A stretch of 64,000 bases of DNA, from contig CM071598.1 of NCBI GenBank assembly GCA_036435485.1, positions 197,139,148-197,203,147 on the forward strand. Reading direction: 5' to 3'. The notes under the pieces are model-generated. The model searched no databases, was not told the DNA's origin, and was given only the letters and a program-made list of their open reading frames with translations. The DNA comes from Saposhnikovia divaricata. Lineage: Eukaryota > Streptophyta > Magnoliopsida > Apiales > Apiaceae. Shown here in pieces: positions 1 to 14,010 of this stretch. The translations under genes and the position numbers were made by a program. Within the stretch, counting starts at the first letter, position 1. Each line of letters starts with the position of its first letter.

Positions 1-852
<852 letters not shown>

Positions 853-2023
853 GGGAAAATTAATTCTAAAATTCCTGAACTATTAACGTTTTTTTTTCTA
901 AGTTCCTGAACTAAAAAAGTAAATTTCTAGGTAATCAAACTTTTGAATTTTTCCCATCGTAATCCTTCCGTTAGATTTTGACTAACGCCGTTAGTCAATG
1001 ATTTATTACTATTAGACATTTCTTATGTAAGTCCCTAAACTATTAGGCATTCTTATTTAAGTCCCTGAACTGAAAATTTAAATTTAAATTTCAATTTTAT
1101 ATTAAAAATCACATTTATTACTCTTTCATTTTTTTATTTACTTTCATCCTTGTTAGTTTAGAATTTTACTAATTTTCTTTTTTAACTTTGCATATATTAT
1201 TACTTAATTACTTATTATTACTACTAACTAATAAATTTCCCTTTTCAGGTAAAACATGCTTCCTTTATCTATTTTTCAATAACTAATCAATTTCCTTTTT
1301 CACATAAAATACATTATCTTTTAAATTTTATCTAACTAAATTTTAACATAAAATAAAATTTATTACATATCAAAAGAATTTGTGCATCGCACGGGTTATA
1401 AGCTAGTTATATTAAAATGAGTAATGTTAACTGAACTATAAAAATACATGAACTTATATATAAAAAATCAAGTGATTAAAAATTTTAATATTTTATTAAT
1501 TTATTAGAAAAAAAATTATAATATTATATATTCTAATTTATTGAAAATATATAAATAAAATCATTCGCCAAAGTGTGATATACATCTAAAATTTACATAT
1601 CAGGAATAAATTAAACAATTTTTTATATTATATACACCGACTTTATAAAAATTACTAAAAATATAAATATAAACAAAGTTAAAATGAAAACATTGTACAT
1701 ATATATTAAGTTTTTAATGTTTTTCAGAACACAAATAAATGCAAAGTTAAAAAAGAAAATAAATTAAATTCTAAACTAAAAAGAATGAAAGTAAATAAAT
1801 TTTCAATTCAGGGACTTACAAAAGAAATGCCTAACAGTTTAGGAACTTACATAAGAAATGCCTAATAGTAATAAATCATTGACTAACGACGTTAGTCAAA
1901 ATCTAACAGAAGGACTGCGATGAGAAAAATTCAAAAGTTTGATTACCTAGAAATTCACTTTGTTAGTTCAGGGACTTAAAAAAAAAACGGTAATAGTTCA
2001 GGGACTTTAGAAATAATTTTCCC
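853..2023. mobile_element. Long-TIR Mutator-like element, non-autonomous
   Basis: The two ends are inverted copies of each other over roughly 290-340 bp (about 853-1195 against 1740-2023). The left arm starts GGGAAAATTAATTCT and the right arm ends with its imperfect complement. The element is flanked on both sides by the same 9 bases, TTTCATAAA (844-852 and 2024-2032), the target-site duplication length of the Mutator superfamily. The arms carry repeated 'AAGTCCCTGAACT' motifs and a 'GACTAACGNCGTTAGTC' palindrome. No transposase is encoded, so it must be mobilised in trans. A Helitron-like 3' end lies in its middle. Confidence 0.8.
1380..1406 (+). mobile_element. Helitron-like 3' terminus nested in the MULE
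   Basis: The sequence GTGCATCGCACGGGTTATAAG followed by CTAG and then T has a GTGC/GCAC stem and the terminal CTRR tetranucleotide of Helitrons. The same end recurs near 16.7, 17.2 and 20.9 kb. I could not place its 5' end within the MULE. Confidence 0.5.
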
Positions 2024-2032
2024 TTTCATAAA

Positions 2033-3049
2033 ATCAATTGTCACAGGTAAATTTTTATTTTTAGGATATGTAAATTTATTAAGATTTCGTAATTATAATG
2101 ATATGTTTTTTAATTGAAGTTGAATTGAGTAAAGTAGTAAACCACTCATAATATCTCACTCCAAATGATAATAAAATCATTTCCTTAAGTAGAACATAGA
2201 AATGCTGGAGTTTTTATGGAAAGAGGGGCAATGTCATGACAAGAATATCCAACTAACTCTTATGTTAACCTAAAGATAAATTAATGTACTTAAAAGCCTC
2301 AAGTTCAACAAACTATAGATTCGAACATATATTGGAACTAACAGGAAAGTATAGCTCCACTCTGTCTGTGATTCTGTAGAGAGAGTGTCTTTGGTTCAAA
2401 CGAGAACCACAACATTGTGAAAATAGAAGGTTTGCTGGTCACATAAAAGAAGTACATGATTTTTATGTTGCGCATAAATTTTGATACATATTTAATATTT
2501 TTAGTGACGGAACCATGATTTTAAAAGTCGGAAGTTAACAAATTTTGATGCTCATATAGACCAAATTATTAAAAGATTTTACTATTTAGCTTCTAAAGAG
2601 ATGGGACTAACATAAAATTTTTACACTAACATCGGGAGATCAATGGGAGACTGTATTCTCACCAGCCACTTCCTAGATTCCGTCTCATCAATCTCGAATC
2701 CTAATACGTATATACTGTTGTATGTCTTTTAGAAAAGCTTTTGAAGAAGATAATATTTAAAGGTACGTGAATTTTTACTTTTAACTTCCACAACTCAAAT
2801 CTAACCAAGCATGATTTTGGCTTCTTGCGTCTGTTGCATTTCATTTTACTGTGTGCAATGTGTACGACATAAACCGCAGAAAATTCACATGTTGTTGCTC
2901 CCCTTGTGGAGAAATGTCTGACTACATGCATGCTGTGGAACTGCAAACTTACCAGAGTTTTGTTTTGGGATGCTAATTAACCGTTAATTACTGTCACATT
3001 TATAAAAAAAACACTCAACTTATATAACACACATGCATCAAAACAAATA
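2033..3049. other. Gene-free stretch with degenerate repeats
   Basis: No supportable coding sequence. Around 2500-2650 there is a degenerate 'GACGGAACCATGATTTTAAAA' stretch that resembles the better preserved one starting at 3333, so both may be copies of one small repeat. Confidence 0.4.
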
Positions 3050-3308
3050 CTCCCTCTGTTTCAAAATAAGTTTCCTATTTCCTTCTGATACGTTTGCCAA
3101 CACACATTTTTAATCATTAATATCTTTAATTTCGTATTAGTATTAAATATAAAAACTTCACTATATTAAAGTACTCATAAATACGAATCCAACAAGATCA
3201 CTCATGACTATATTTTGTCTTATAAATTAGACGTAAATTAGTAATTTGTCTAGTGTCATGAACAATCCCGACATCTGGAATGGGAAACTTATATTGAAAC
3301 GGAAGGAG
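3050..3308. mobile_element. Stowaway-type (Tc1/Mariner) MITE
   Basis: The element begins CTCCCTCTGTTTCAAAATAAG and ends with the near-complement ATTGAAACGGAAGGAG. It is flanked by the dinucleotide TA on both sides (3048-3049, 3309-3310). CTCCCTCYGTTTC termini with TA duplication are diagnostic of Stowaway MITEs. 259 bp, no coding capacity. Confidence 0.85.
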
Positions 3309-3329
3309 TACTTACTACACGTCTATTAT

Positions 3330-4990
3330 GTGGCGGAACTATGATTTCAAGATAATCGGGGTTAAAAATATTTATTGATAATTTCCGTATACATCATAGG
3401 TGGAGCTTAAAAAATATTTTTCCAAAGTTGGAGCTTGATAAAAAGTCTCTAATAAATTTTGAAGTTCAACTGAAACCGAAACCGAAAATCTTGGTCCGCC
3501 CCTGTTTCCGACCCTTACACCTACGTACTATTGTCGATCATTATTTTCTACCGCACATGCTTGTTTACGGGGGATTATAATCTCTGAGAATGGAGGAGGG
3601 GGTGAAAGGAGGCCAGGAGGGGGATAATAAGACTGGTAAATCACATGCAAGGCGTTTCTACAAGAAAGAAAAGAATGGGTCCAGAAGTGAACCAAATATG
3701 CAAGTACCTCCTGGCTTACCCCACTGCTGCTAATCAATATTGCTGTATTTATGAAATGGGGAGCCCCCAACTGGCCAGCCATTCATTTTCTGATCATATC
3801 ATTTCTCTCAGCTTTTATCTATCAACACAAAAGATCTACAGGATTCTCTTTTCCAAATTCTGAGTTTTGAACTCACTGCCTAATAATTCATTAGATTCGT
3901 CAATTTCGTACAGGATACGAAAATGACACGAAAATTACGGGTTTGGGTTGACTTTTGCGGTACATAATATGAAAGTACACGAAATTACACGGATGAATTT
4001 TGTGTCGGTTTCGGGTTTACCATTGGGTACACGACACGAAACGAAAATATACGAAATAAATAAATATTTAAATAATTTTATTAAAATTATATGAATACAT
4101 ATTTTAAAATAATACTTTGTATATAATTTTTACATAAGATAAATACAAAATAGTTTCAAATTTTAGTTTCAAAAGACTTGAGCACATTTGATTCTTTATG
4201 ACAAATTAATTTAAGACTCGACTAGTAAAAATTTAATATTTAAATATTTTTATTTTCATTCAAAAATTACACGAAACACGACACGAAATGAAGGTACACG
4301 AACACGAAACGAAACAATTCCTTAACGGATCGGTTTTGGATTTGGCATTGACAAGAACGAATTGCCAGGTCTATAATTCATATCATTCGAGTTTAAACGT
4401 TCTACATACATTTTTACCTCATGAGACTACGAACCAAAATTAATGTCACTTTCAACAAAAAAAAAACTAGTTAAAAAAAATCTATCCCTTTTTTTTTTCT
4501 TCTCTTTACGTCTCTCTAGTGCGTATCCTACACAAATACGGCCAGGTAGGTCTTAAAAACAATAAATAATTTTTTTTAACATGCACATGACCTAGTTATC
4601 TATTTATTTGTAACTTTGTATAACTATTGGAGTAGTTTTTTTTTATTTAGAATGTACTCAGATTTACCTTTACTTTTGGGTGACAGGCATAGTGATCGAA
4701 ACTTTAAGGGATATCAAACTTTTGGGTGACAGATTTCTGATATCAAAATATGAAGTCAAGGAACAAAAAAAAACTATCAAAGTTAAATTGGCAAAATCAG
4801 CCAGCAAATAAAAAACAAGAAAAATTCTACCCTATAAGGGCTGTTTGCTAAATTCAGAAGGATAAGAAAAAGGTTGTAAATGACTATAGTATGGTTGGGT
4901 GCTATTGATTTTCTATATGCAACCTGCCAATGAGGCTGCTCTGTATAAAGTTCTTAAACTGTAGAGGACAAGCTCCGGAATTATGAAGAG
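3330..4990. other. Degenerate repeats downstream of the LRR gene
   Basis: 3333-3510 runs from GGCGGAACTATGATTTCA to GGTCCGCCCCTG, a layout I recognise from short plant repeats. 3895-4375 is rich in ACACGAAACG-type motifs, with 'ACACGACACGAAACG' near 4029 and 'GAACGAATTGCCAGGTC' near 4354. This looks like a worn hAT-like element with subterminal repeats; no clear TSD was found. No gene is supported here. Confidence 0.35.
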
Positions 4991-4991
4991 T

Positions 4992-7900
4992 TCAAACATC
5001 TTGGTGATCTAAGTTTTCAGATTCAGGAATAGGTAGAGGTGAATAACGCAAATACACTTCTTCAGCATCAAGCATGCCAACATGTTCTACACAAGAAGTC
5101 CTGTTCAGCCCAATAATCCTCACCAGTGAATTTGAGTGGCCATCCAGAAATACATTAGTGATCTGTTAAAACAATAAAAAAAAACATCTTAAACATGTTT
5201 TAAAATATGCTATAATCGAAGAAGTGTAAATCATGTTCATGACTACTGAATTCTCAAAAAGAAAAGGTTTGGACAAGACAACAAAACACATTAATGCAGA
5301 TTTGTGTTGATATGATATCAGTTCTTCTGGAAACATGAAACTTTCATATAGAGCAGCTATCTTCCGTTGAAAATTTCCATTATCTAAAAAGAAAAGTCAG
5401 GGCAGGAAGTGAGAACTTTTCTTAATTCTAAGTTCTTTAGATCCCTCTCCTTGTCTGTAAAATTTAATGAAAATGGAAAGAAATTGGACGGATAATTAAG
5501 TTCTGCGTATTCTTATGCATCAAAGATTCAAAATTGAGCTCACAATTACAATGTGAATGAATACCCAATTTATTTTGAAATCTCTCTTTTCATTCACATC
5601 TTCCACACTATATTTTTTGTCAATACAACTAATCAAAAATGTCATGAAAGGATAGTCAAATTTGACCACGTAACATGAAATGCATGTAATATTAAGTATT
5701 ACCATTGCCTACTGAAATTGAGCATGCATTCTTGTGATTATGGTATCAACGTATGTTGCAATCCAATATCACAAATGAAGATCTGCCTCCTTCCACTTCA
5801 AAATATGTCACTCTAATTAAGGACCACTTCAGGTAAATGTAGTAAGTTTTTTTGGTGCAGGATTTGTTAAAGGAAATGGAGGATAAAAATTACTTCTTAG
5901 ATTAAGGTGCTAGGCCAGAACAGCTATAACTGAAGCAAGAATTTATCACATATAGAAGTTGCTACGGTCTTTAATCGAAACTTGAATAACTTGCAGATGC
6001 CATATAGTATAAAAAGTGGGATAAGCCATCAAATATGTAGCATCTGCATTGAACAAGGTTACCTGCGTACATCCAAATAGTTTGAGCAGCTTCAGTGACC
6101 AGCAGCTGTCCACAAGCAATCCCAGTGCCTCGTCGGTTACTCTCCGACACCATGAGAGATCCAAACTCATTAACTTTCTTGAGAATTTGGCAAGTGACAA
6201 AGCAGTACAGGAGCCAACCTGTTAACAGTTGGCTAATTCATGAGATCTAGCAGATGTGTAAAACACCAGGTACATGATTGGTAAGAGTATGATTCCAAAT
6301 AGTACAAATACCATTTAGGAAAAAATTTCAAGAGAAGTGCCAGTTAGTAGTTAATGCAAAAGATTTTTAATCTACTGCAGAGCCAAATTTTCTTTACAGA
6401 TTCATTACGTAAATATATGCTCTTCTGCTTAAGTTCAATTCATTCCGTGTTACACTTAAAAGTTTACATCCTACAATGATAGATATAAATTACATCATTA
6501 CGTAAGCTCTTTCTTCCATTAGTGGTTTCAAGGATTATGCTGGACTTCAAACTACTTAATTAGTATAAAAGCATCTGTGTCAGATAAAATTTGACCTACT
6601 CTTGCTTCATCTGTCTTCGGTCCTGCAACACATTCTATAGAGGTCAAAAAATTGATTGGCCTACACTCCTTGCTCTGTTTTAGTTTTTTAATCCCAACAT
6701 CTTTCTTTTGTTCTTTAGATATCTTCTTTACTTAGGACTTCAAATCTCTTAGTGAATTTTGGTTCTTGTTCACGTTTCTTCCTTTAAAGTTTAAATCTAT
6801 GTAGTAAAAGAATGTTCACATCAAACAATCATTGCTTCTAATTTTAACCAATTGGAAATGAATCAATTAATCCACTTTCATCGGCATAATCTCGTATGCT
6901 AGTACAACTTTAGAATCACCTTTATATAGAATGTATAACAAGACTATGCATATTTCAGACATCATTCTAAACTGCCGAGTTATCCAGAAATACATTTATA
7001 ATTTTACTAAAACATACCTGATTAACGTGATTTAGTGATAGTTCCTCTAGGGACCTTCCAGCTACTTCAATGAAAGCAGCAATAGCTTCATCACTGTCGT
7101 GCATAAATTGAATCATCAGATTACAGATAGAAGAGAAGCAACACTAAATTATCATAAAGATGCTATATAACTTTAAACAGACTGAAATATAATTTTATAT
7201 ATAACTTTGTAAAACTAAGCGAATGGGCAATTCCTACGTCTCACATTACCTTATAAATTTATGTAAAGCCACATTAACATAAAATCCTAAAGGAGCACTT
7301 AAATGGTTTGCACATTGTAGAGTTCTCTGACTACAAGCCATCTAAGATTATTTGATATTTGATTTAAGACTTGAAAAAAAAATGCATTGTGTAAGCCAGT
7401 ATACAATATGATATTGTAATATAGATGATGTTACTGCTTGCATCAAAGCTAGTATCTATCAGGTCCAATAAAAAGTGCCTGCAGGGAACCAAATCACATA
7501 GTACTGTAAACAAAAACTTATTCTGACACAAATTTCATGTAAAAGAAGCCGGAACTTGACAGTAACATGTGCAGAAACCTGAATCCATTGCGACAGAGCT
7601 TGAGGCTTCGGATTGATTTACAGCCATTGGCAAGATTAGATAATCCCACGTCAGTCAAGTTGTACAAGTTTACAATGTTGAGGGCACGCAAGTCAGAACA
7701 AGTCTGACCAATGATATTCAAAGAAGAGTCAGTCAACCTCCTGCATCAGAGTGAAAAAAGAATATTATATTGCTTGAGGGAACATTTTTAATTATCAACA
7801 CCTAGTAGACGAAGTCCAATAAACTTACTCACAATCGCCCAGATCAAGATCCTTGATATTTCTTCCACATGCAGTGATAATGTCACTAACAACTCTATCA

Positions 7901-10888
7901 CATACATTAGGGAGTCCTGCTACTGACAAAACTTCCAAATGTTCAAACTTCTTTAGTGCTGATGCTATAAGTCTAGCATCTATTCTGCTGCAATTATCTA
8001 GAAAGAGCTCTCTCAAACTGGTTCCTAAAGCATTTGCTAGATAATGGATGCCAACGTGGGTGAGGAGGGCATTCTCACCCAAATTTATAGAACAGAGTGC
8101 AGGTGCCAACTTAACAAGAACTTCTAAGGCCTCGTCTGACAAACGGCATGCTCCCCTCAGGGATATGATACCTAAACTATGCAAGCTACTTGAAGAGCGA
8201 GCCAAGGTTTCAGCTAGTATGTCATCAAAGACACACTGCCCGCAAAGGTCGAATTGAAAAACCTGCAAAACAAAAACAAAAAGCCAATTCTATCTTTATT
8301 CTAATAGTAAAAACGTATATTTTAGTTAACACAAAAAATATCAAATAGAAAGGAGACTTATATTACATTTCCCAAATCTTTTATGTGCAACACTTAAACA
8401 AAGCTGCTACAAGTCATACATTAGAACATGTTAAAATTTATTACAGAATCAGTAAGTATTCCATGTTAACAGAAATATATTGATTATCATATACTGTGCA
8501 TGGCCAATACTGAATGCAAAAGTACACGTACATGTGGCTACATGAAGAAACAACTATTCCTAGTGGCAAAAAGATTTTTGCAAAAACAGCTTAATTAAGT
8601 TTTAAGATCTAAATAGTATTCATACCAAGGGAAAATCATTGACGCCACAAAAATTGCTTCATTAAATGTATACAGTAACCGATATGGTGAAACACTTCTA
8701 TTTTACTTTAATCTTTTTTGTTAAATATATAACACTGATGCAACACTTGTTTGGTCATTGTGAGATAAAAATGTTTGTGATATAACGTTCTTAAACAGTC
8801 TGACAACACCTAACAGTTAAGTGAGCAGTGGGAATCAACATTTATGCACTACAAACACAATAAAGCAACATGCAGTATCACGAGCACACATAAGATTAAT
8901 ATACACGAACAAAAATTCTTTAAGCATGGTGTTAAGCTTCCTTTCCAATTAAATCAACCGTGAACCTCAATCATCATATGGAGTTTAGTTGCTCAATAGC
9001 TAAACATGGGAAAAGAAAATTTTATAACACACTGAGCATAAAATAGTAAGGCGGCATTCCTAACACTGTTATTGCAGGAAGCTACAGAGATAATGACAAT
9101 CCATAAATGAAAAACAATCAATTTGGTTTAAAGGTGCTAATCTCACTTCAGATGTCATCTATATTCTAATAGAAAATGTTAAGTTCTATATATACCAAAA
9201 CAATTAAATTAAGTTGTACATACCCTTAAATTTTTTGGTTTAAAACTACCAAATGACGTTTTGAACTGGCTGTCTGTAATCCCAGAAGCGTTCTTTATAC
9301 GTATCTCTTCTGGGGCACCTCTTATAAAGAGATCCAAAACCTTGACGTTCATTTTCCAAGAATCACATAGTATGTTACCGAGTCTTCGCTTCAGAGAATC
9401 CGGGACTCCTTCAAGTGAAACAATTGCATCAGCATTATCAGCAAGGACTTTCAAGGAAAGATCGAGCAAAGAAGGAACAAAACGCTTTGAAATAAGTTTA
9501 TCACGATCTTCAGAAGGCTTCCATCTTATCAGTTGTTGCTCATTGAGCTTCAATTTTTGCTCTCTACGTTTGTTTAGTGCATTAGATGGTAGTTCCTGCT
9601 CATTCTCTATATGCCCATCCTTTTCAAAAGGACGTGCAAATCGACGACTAGTACGCTTCCTTTCTTCAATTTCCCTTTGTCTCCTTTCTTCAATATGCCT
9701 TTGTCTAAATTCGTCAGCCATCCTTGCATGATTTTCCCATCTCATTGCAATTTCTCTGGCTTCCTGTTCCCTCCTCAATTCAAATTCTCTAGCTTCCCGT
9801 TCCCTTCTTCGATCAAATTCAACATCTCGTCTATCATTAAGAACAATAAACTCTATAACGTCCTTCTGCTGAAATATTTCAGGTAGCCCCAAATCAAGAT
9901 CCGGAATTGCAGGCTGCGCCTGATTTTGTACAGCCAAATTTTGCAATTCACTTATCAAATCCAATTCCATTGAATTCCCTCCAAGCGATATCCAAGGTTC
10001 CACAACTTTTGCCTTCCCCTTTTCCTCTCTAGTGTATTTCCTACCACCACCCATACTTCCACCAACATCTTGGCCTACCTCCAAACCTAGACAAAAATGA
10101 AGACCTAAATTACTTCCAGAGCCGCCTTCTTCCTCAATCACCTTCCCCTTTCCTTTATTATCTTCCACCACAGCTAATCCCTCCCCTTCATCACCACTTT
10201 CACCCGACGAAATATTAACCACCTCTACACATTCCTCATCAACCACACCTCTCACTCCACCATTCTGTCCACCGCCAAACGAACACCCTTCATATTCCAC
10301 CTCATCAAAAACCGAAACGTTCAAATCGTAACCCAATCCCTTCTTCTCCTCCAATCCACCAGAACTCTCCCCACCTTTCCCCAATCCCATCACACCACCA
10401 CCCTCATCCACTCCAACCTCATTCCTCCCCATCTCCGAAACACCCGAACCAAGATTCGCTCCTTCGCCATCCCCCACCTTCTCCCCTTGACCAACCATAA
10501 CCCCGCCATCAAAATTCAGTATTTCACAAACACCACCACCCTCCACTCCTCCAACCTCATTCCTCCCCATCTCCAAAACCCCCGAGCCAAGATTCGATCT
10601 TTCGTCACCCCCCACCTTCTCCCCTTCACCAATCATAACCCCGCTATCAAAATTCAATATTTCACAAACACCACCACCCTCCACACCTCCAACCTCATTC
10701 ATCCCCACCTCCTCCACACCCAAGCCAATATTCGATCTTTCCACATCCCCCACCACTCTAAACCTCCTCTTCCCACTAACCCCACCATCAAAATCCAATC
10801 TTTCACAAACCCCACCATCCAAATCACCCCCAATTTCATCAATCCCCCTCTTTCCCCCACTCTTACCCCCCAAATTAAAATCCCCCAT
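4992..10888 (-). CDS. RNI-like leucine-rich-repeat protein, Rad7-related (6 exons)
   Basis: Coding exons (minus strand): 10888-9224, 8262-7829, 7740-7579, 7093-7018, 6218-6063, 5162-4992; every intron is GT-AG and the sum is 2664 nt, giving 887 residues. Residues 1-345 are glycine/acid rich and carry a 46-residue repeat. About 352-412 is a highly charged Arg/Glu helix, probably a coiled coil. A conserved block (EQQLIRWKPSEDRDKLISKR and following) leads into cysteine-containing LRRs from about 550 to 850, ending in a short non-repeat tail. The layout matches the plant RNI-like family that I recall as Arabidopsis At2g06040/At5g21900, annotated as Rad7-like. No F-box is visible, so a role as an SCF substrate receptor is not shown; nuclear protein interaction is plausible. 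Start chosen as the first ATG of the long exon, about 230 bp below a TATA box. The large difference in N-terminus between relatives leaves the exact start the weakest point. Confidence 0.88.
10397..10816 (-). repeat. In-frame 138-bp tandem repeat in exon 1 of the RNI-like gene
   Basis: The protein repeats a 46-residue module about three times. 'GGVCERLDFDGGV' (residue 25), 'GGVCEILNFDSGV' (72) and 'GGVCEILNFDGGV' (118) are spaced by 46-47 residues, as are 'RSNIGLGV', 'RSNLGSGV' and 'GANLGSGV' (51, 97, 143). The DNA copies are still very alike, implying recent expansion. Confidence 0.9.
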
Positions 10889-11114
10889 TTTGCCCTAATC
10901 AAGAAACCCCCAAATCCCAAATCACAAACCCTAAAAAATTACACCCCCACAAAAAAAAACCCACTTCCCAAAATCCCTAATAAAGAATCTTGAAAAGCTT
11001 TTCAGACAAAACCCCTTACAAAAATTCAATAATTTGTGAATTTGGGTTTTATATGAACAAAAAAGAAGTGATAAAATTGAAATGCTCATAGTGATGAAAT
11101 GATATGTGTTGTGT

Positions 11115-11124
11115 GTATATATAG
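11115..11124 (-). promoter_or_regulatory. Probable TATA box of the RNI-like gene
   Basis: On the minus strand the sequence reads CTATATATAC, about 230 nt upstream of the ATG at 10888. Spacing fits a 5' leader of about 200 nt. No other TATA-like sequence sits in the expected interval. Confidence 0.5.
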
Positions 11125-11589
11125 TGTGAAAGTAGCCAAGAAGCTTACCTACTGTTATGTGTGTAGGATATACTATATGATTATATAAATTTAGAAAGAG
11201 GAGAATACAAGATTTGTTGGGATAGAGACCGTTTTGGAAGGAAGAAAGTTAAAGCTTTCTTTTTCCGAAACTATAAAGGCCTTTGCCGCCAAAACATATT
11301 TTTATAAATCGATGAATTTTTTTACATATTTAAAAATTTTAAATCAGTTTTTTTGTTCATTTTAGAAGTTTTTTTATTTATTAATAAATTAATTTAAGTT
11401 AATTTATACGAGATAACAAGAAACAAATTGCATTGCAAGTTTTTGTTTTTATCGTTTCACACAGCTGTTATGGAGATACATTATATTCATTTTTTTTAAC
11501 AGTGCTACATAACCCAAAAATAATTTCAAAAAAATTTCCAAATGACATCGTGATATGATTTTATTGATGAGATTCATATTAACACATAA

Positions 11590-12283
11590 GGGCATCTCCA
11601 ATAGAAGTTGCCAACATAGTTGCCAATTTCTAACACATCATCACATATATTACTTTTTTATTTCTTCTCTCCTCCATCTCATTGTTGGCAACTTTTGTTA
11701 CAAATCTACTCTAATAGTTGGCAACTTTAAAAGTTGCCAATGTGGTCCCATACATCAATTTTATATTATCTTATATACACATATTATATTTATATATTCT
11801 AAATAAAATTGAAAATTTGGATATTTAAAATACTTAATTCCCTCCCGTAATGATTTTTTTTTCCTTTTTTTGACATTACATTAATATCAAATATCAAATG
11901 ATTTAAATTTTTAAATATAAAATAATATTATCTTTACATCAATATCATTTGATTAAATGAAAATAGTGCAAAAATAATGATATTTTTTTTCTTTTCTTCT
12001 TATGTGCATTAATGATATTAGATATGTGAGATATTTAGAAAAAAAAAAAGAAAAAAAAACATTTAAAGAGATAATAAAATAATGTGTGAGATATAAAAAA
12101 GGGTAAAGTTAAATACACTTTTGGGGAGTTATATGTGTTTTAACTAAATGGGGAAGTTGCCAACTTTTGGCAACTTTAGTTGGCAACTTGATGGCAACAT
12201 TGATTCTCCAATAGGTGGGCAACCAAGGGTGTCATGCCACATAGCACTTGGCAACCTCTTGGCAATCCCTATCGGAGATGCTC
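11590..12283. mobile_element. Tourist-like (PIF/Harbinger) MITE, 694 bp
   Basis: Termini GGGCATCTCCAATAG and, inverted, GAGCATCTCCGATAG, flanked by TAA on both sides (11587-11589 and 12284-12286). A three-base TWA duplication with this type of TIR is the mark of Tourist MITEs. 'GTTGCCAAC/GTTGGCAAC' motifs recur just inside both ends. The short ORF inside it (11555-11806) is not a gene. Confidence 0.8.
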
Positions 12284-12286
12284 TAA

Positions 12287-13212
12287 GGAACCTATCTCAT
12301 TAATAAAAAAATAACCAATCAAAAAATAATTCGAAACGCTTTCAGAAACTCTAGTCTTTCTGTTTTTTGTTTACAATTACATGATTATTGTGGGCATCTC
12401 TGATTCTGTATTACTACTACGTTATAGTAAAAAGTATGATTATCTTCTCATGAAAAAAGAATAACAAAAAAGGGAATAAGTATTCACTATTCTTTTTTTT
12501 TTTATCGGGAACGAAAAATTTAAAAAATATAAAGTCAAACGGCATCTACAATCAAGAAACTTTTCTATGACAAACAAGAACATAGCTGAAATATCATCAC
12601 AAAAGCATTCTCTATGATTGATAAAGCATAAACGCTGCAAAAACGGCTCCGTCGATGACTTCTTTGCATCTTTGATAGAGATCCTCGTTATAAAAACGGT
12701 ACAAACATCTTGTTGAAAATAGCATCTGCGTCGAATCTCAGTTTGATCTATCTCGTCAGATTCCCAAAAACTACAAAGAAAAATAAACATACACGACCCA
12801 AACGGGCAGAAAAAGCACGATCCAAGGAGGACGGAGAAAGGACCCAATAAATGGGTAAGCTCGTTATTGAACCAAACAGAAAATTAAAAACTGAAATTTA
12901 AAAAAACCTCCGGTCAGTGGTAGAGAACCACCGCCGGAGTGAGGGAACTTACTGTGTTTTCTTCAAAGTTGAGAGAGAGGAGAACTTTCACTTCTTTTTT
13001 CTAGAAGCTAATGCTTTGGGTTTCTTTGATAAATATTCACTATTCTAAAGGAGAAAGAATGGACACTTTTTCTTAATTAAGTGAGATGTGGTTGGTATGA
13101 TTTTATTAGATGATTGATATTCTTTTTGGATTTATAATGATAATAATGAAAATGCTCATGTCAATGTATATATTCAAATGTTAGATTATCTTCAAACTGC
13201 ACCAAATTTATA
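12287..13212. other. Unassigned stretch; one 135-codon minus ORF of unknown status
   Basis: A minus-strand ORF (12847-12440) has higher GC than its surroundings and sits below a CT-rich, leader-like stretch (about 12960-13010, minus). Its product is cysteine-rich and of odd composition (runs of F and C near the N-terminus) and I recognise no family. It may be an untranslated transcript, a gene remnant or chance. Not annotated as a gene. Confidence 0.3.
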
Positions 13213-13463
13213 CTTCCTTCGTTTTAATTTATTTATCTTACTTAATTTTTTATGAACAAATTGACCAACTTTGATCGTAAATTAAAAATAATTCTTTAAT
13301 TATTTTCAAAAACTAAAAAATAAATATTAAAATATATTTCATTTACTTTCTAATGATATACTTTTTATAATTATTTTTGATTATATATTATATGAAAATT
13401 TCAGTCAAAGCTCAATTTGACCGTAAAAAGTCAAACAAGACAGATAAATTGGGACGGAGGGAG
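13213..13463. mobile_element. Stowaway-type MITE, 251 bp
   Basis: Begins CTTCCTTCGTTTTAATTTAT and ends ATAAATTGGGACGGAGGGAG. TA on each side (13211-13212, 13464-13465). Same superfamily as the element at 3050, but not the same subfamily. Confidence 0.85.
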
Positions 13464-13544
13464 TAATAAATTGGGTTATGATTGTGATAACAAAGTTAAA
13501 TTACTCTGTACCTAACTTGTTAGAAAATTGAAATAAATTTATAC

Positions 13545-14010
13545 GTTATACATCGATTAATATTGATTTATATTTCGATTATGGATATTTAATCTGTCGA
13601 ATTATGGATATTTCATCTGTCAAATTCCAATTAATTTATATTATATGTTTATATTACATTTTTAACCGACACAAAATTTTATACACGGATCAGTATTAAT
13701 TTATATTTATGTTATGAATGTTTATCTGTCGAATTCTGATCAATTTACATTATATATTTGCATCACATTGTTAATCGACACAAAATTTTACATGTCGGTC
13801 AATGTTATTTTTTATATCGGTTATAGATATTTTATTTGTCGAATCCTGACCAATTTATATTATATGTTTGCGTGACATTTTTACCGACACAAAAATTAAT
13901 ACATCGATTAATATTACTTTTTATTTCGGTTATGGATGTTTTATCTATCAAATTATGACCAATTTATATTATATATTTGCGTTACATTTTTAATCGACAC
14001 AAAAAATTTA
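13545..14010. repeat. 109-bp tandem repeat, about four copies
   Basis: The motif CGACACAAAATTTTA recurs at about 13668, 13777, 13886 and 13996, that is every 109-110 bp. Each unit carries a 'CGGTTATGGATATTTTATCTG' block and 'CCAATTTATATTATATGTTT'. Copies differ by many substitutions, so it is an old array. No coding role seen. Confidence 0.85.

Noticed and set aside
9261..9731. 156-codon plus-strand ORF
   Set aside because: Also antisense to exon 1 of the RNI-like gene, which has splice sites and a recognisable protein.
10487..10993. 168-codon plus-strand ORF
   Set aside because: It is antisense to exon 1 of the RNI-like gene; its Pro/His/Thr-rich product is the shadow of the Gly-rich repeat.
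12440..12847. 135-codon minus-strand ORF, possibly a phosphatase-like tail (CDDIS motif)
   Set aside because: Single short motif, odd composition, no flanking exons found; kept only as an unassigned stretch.
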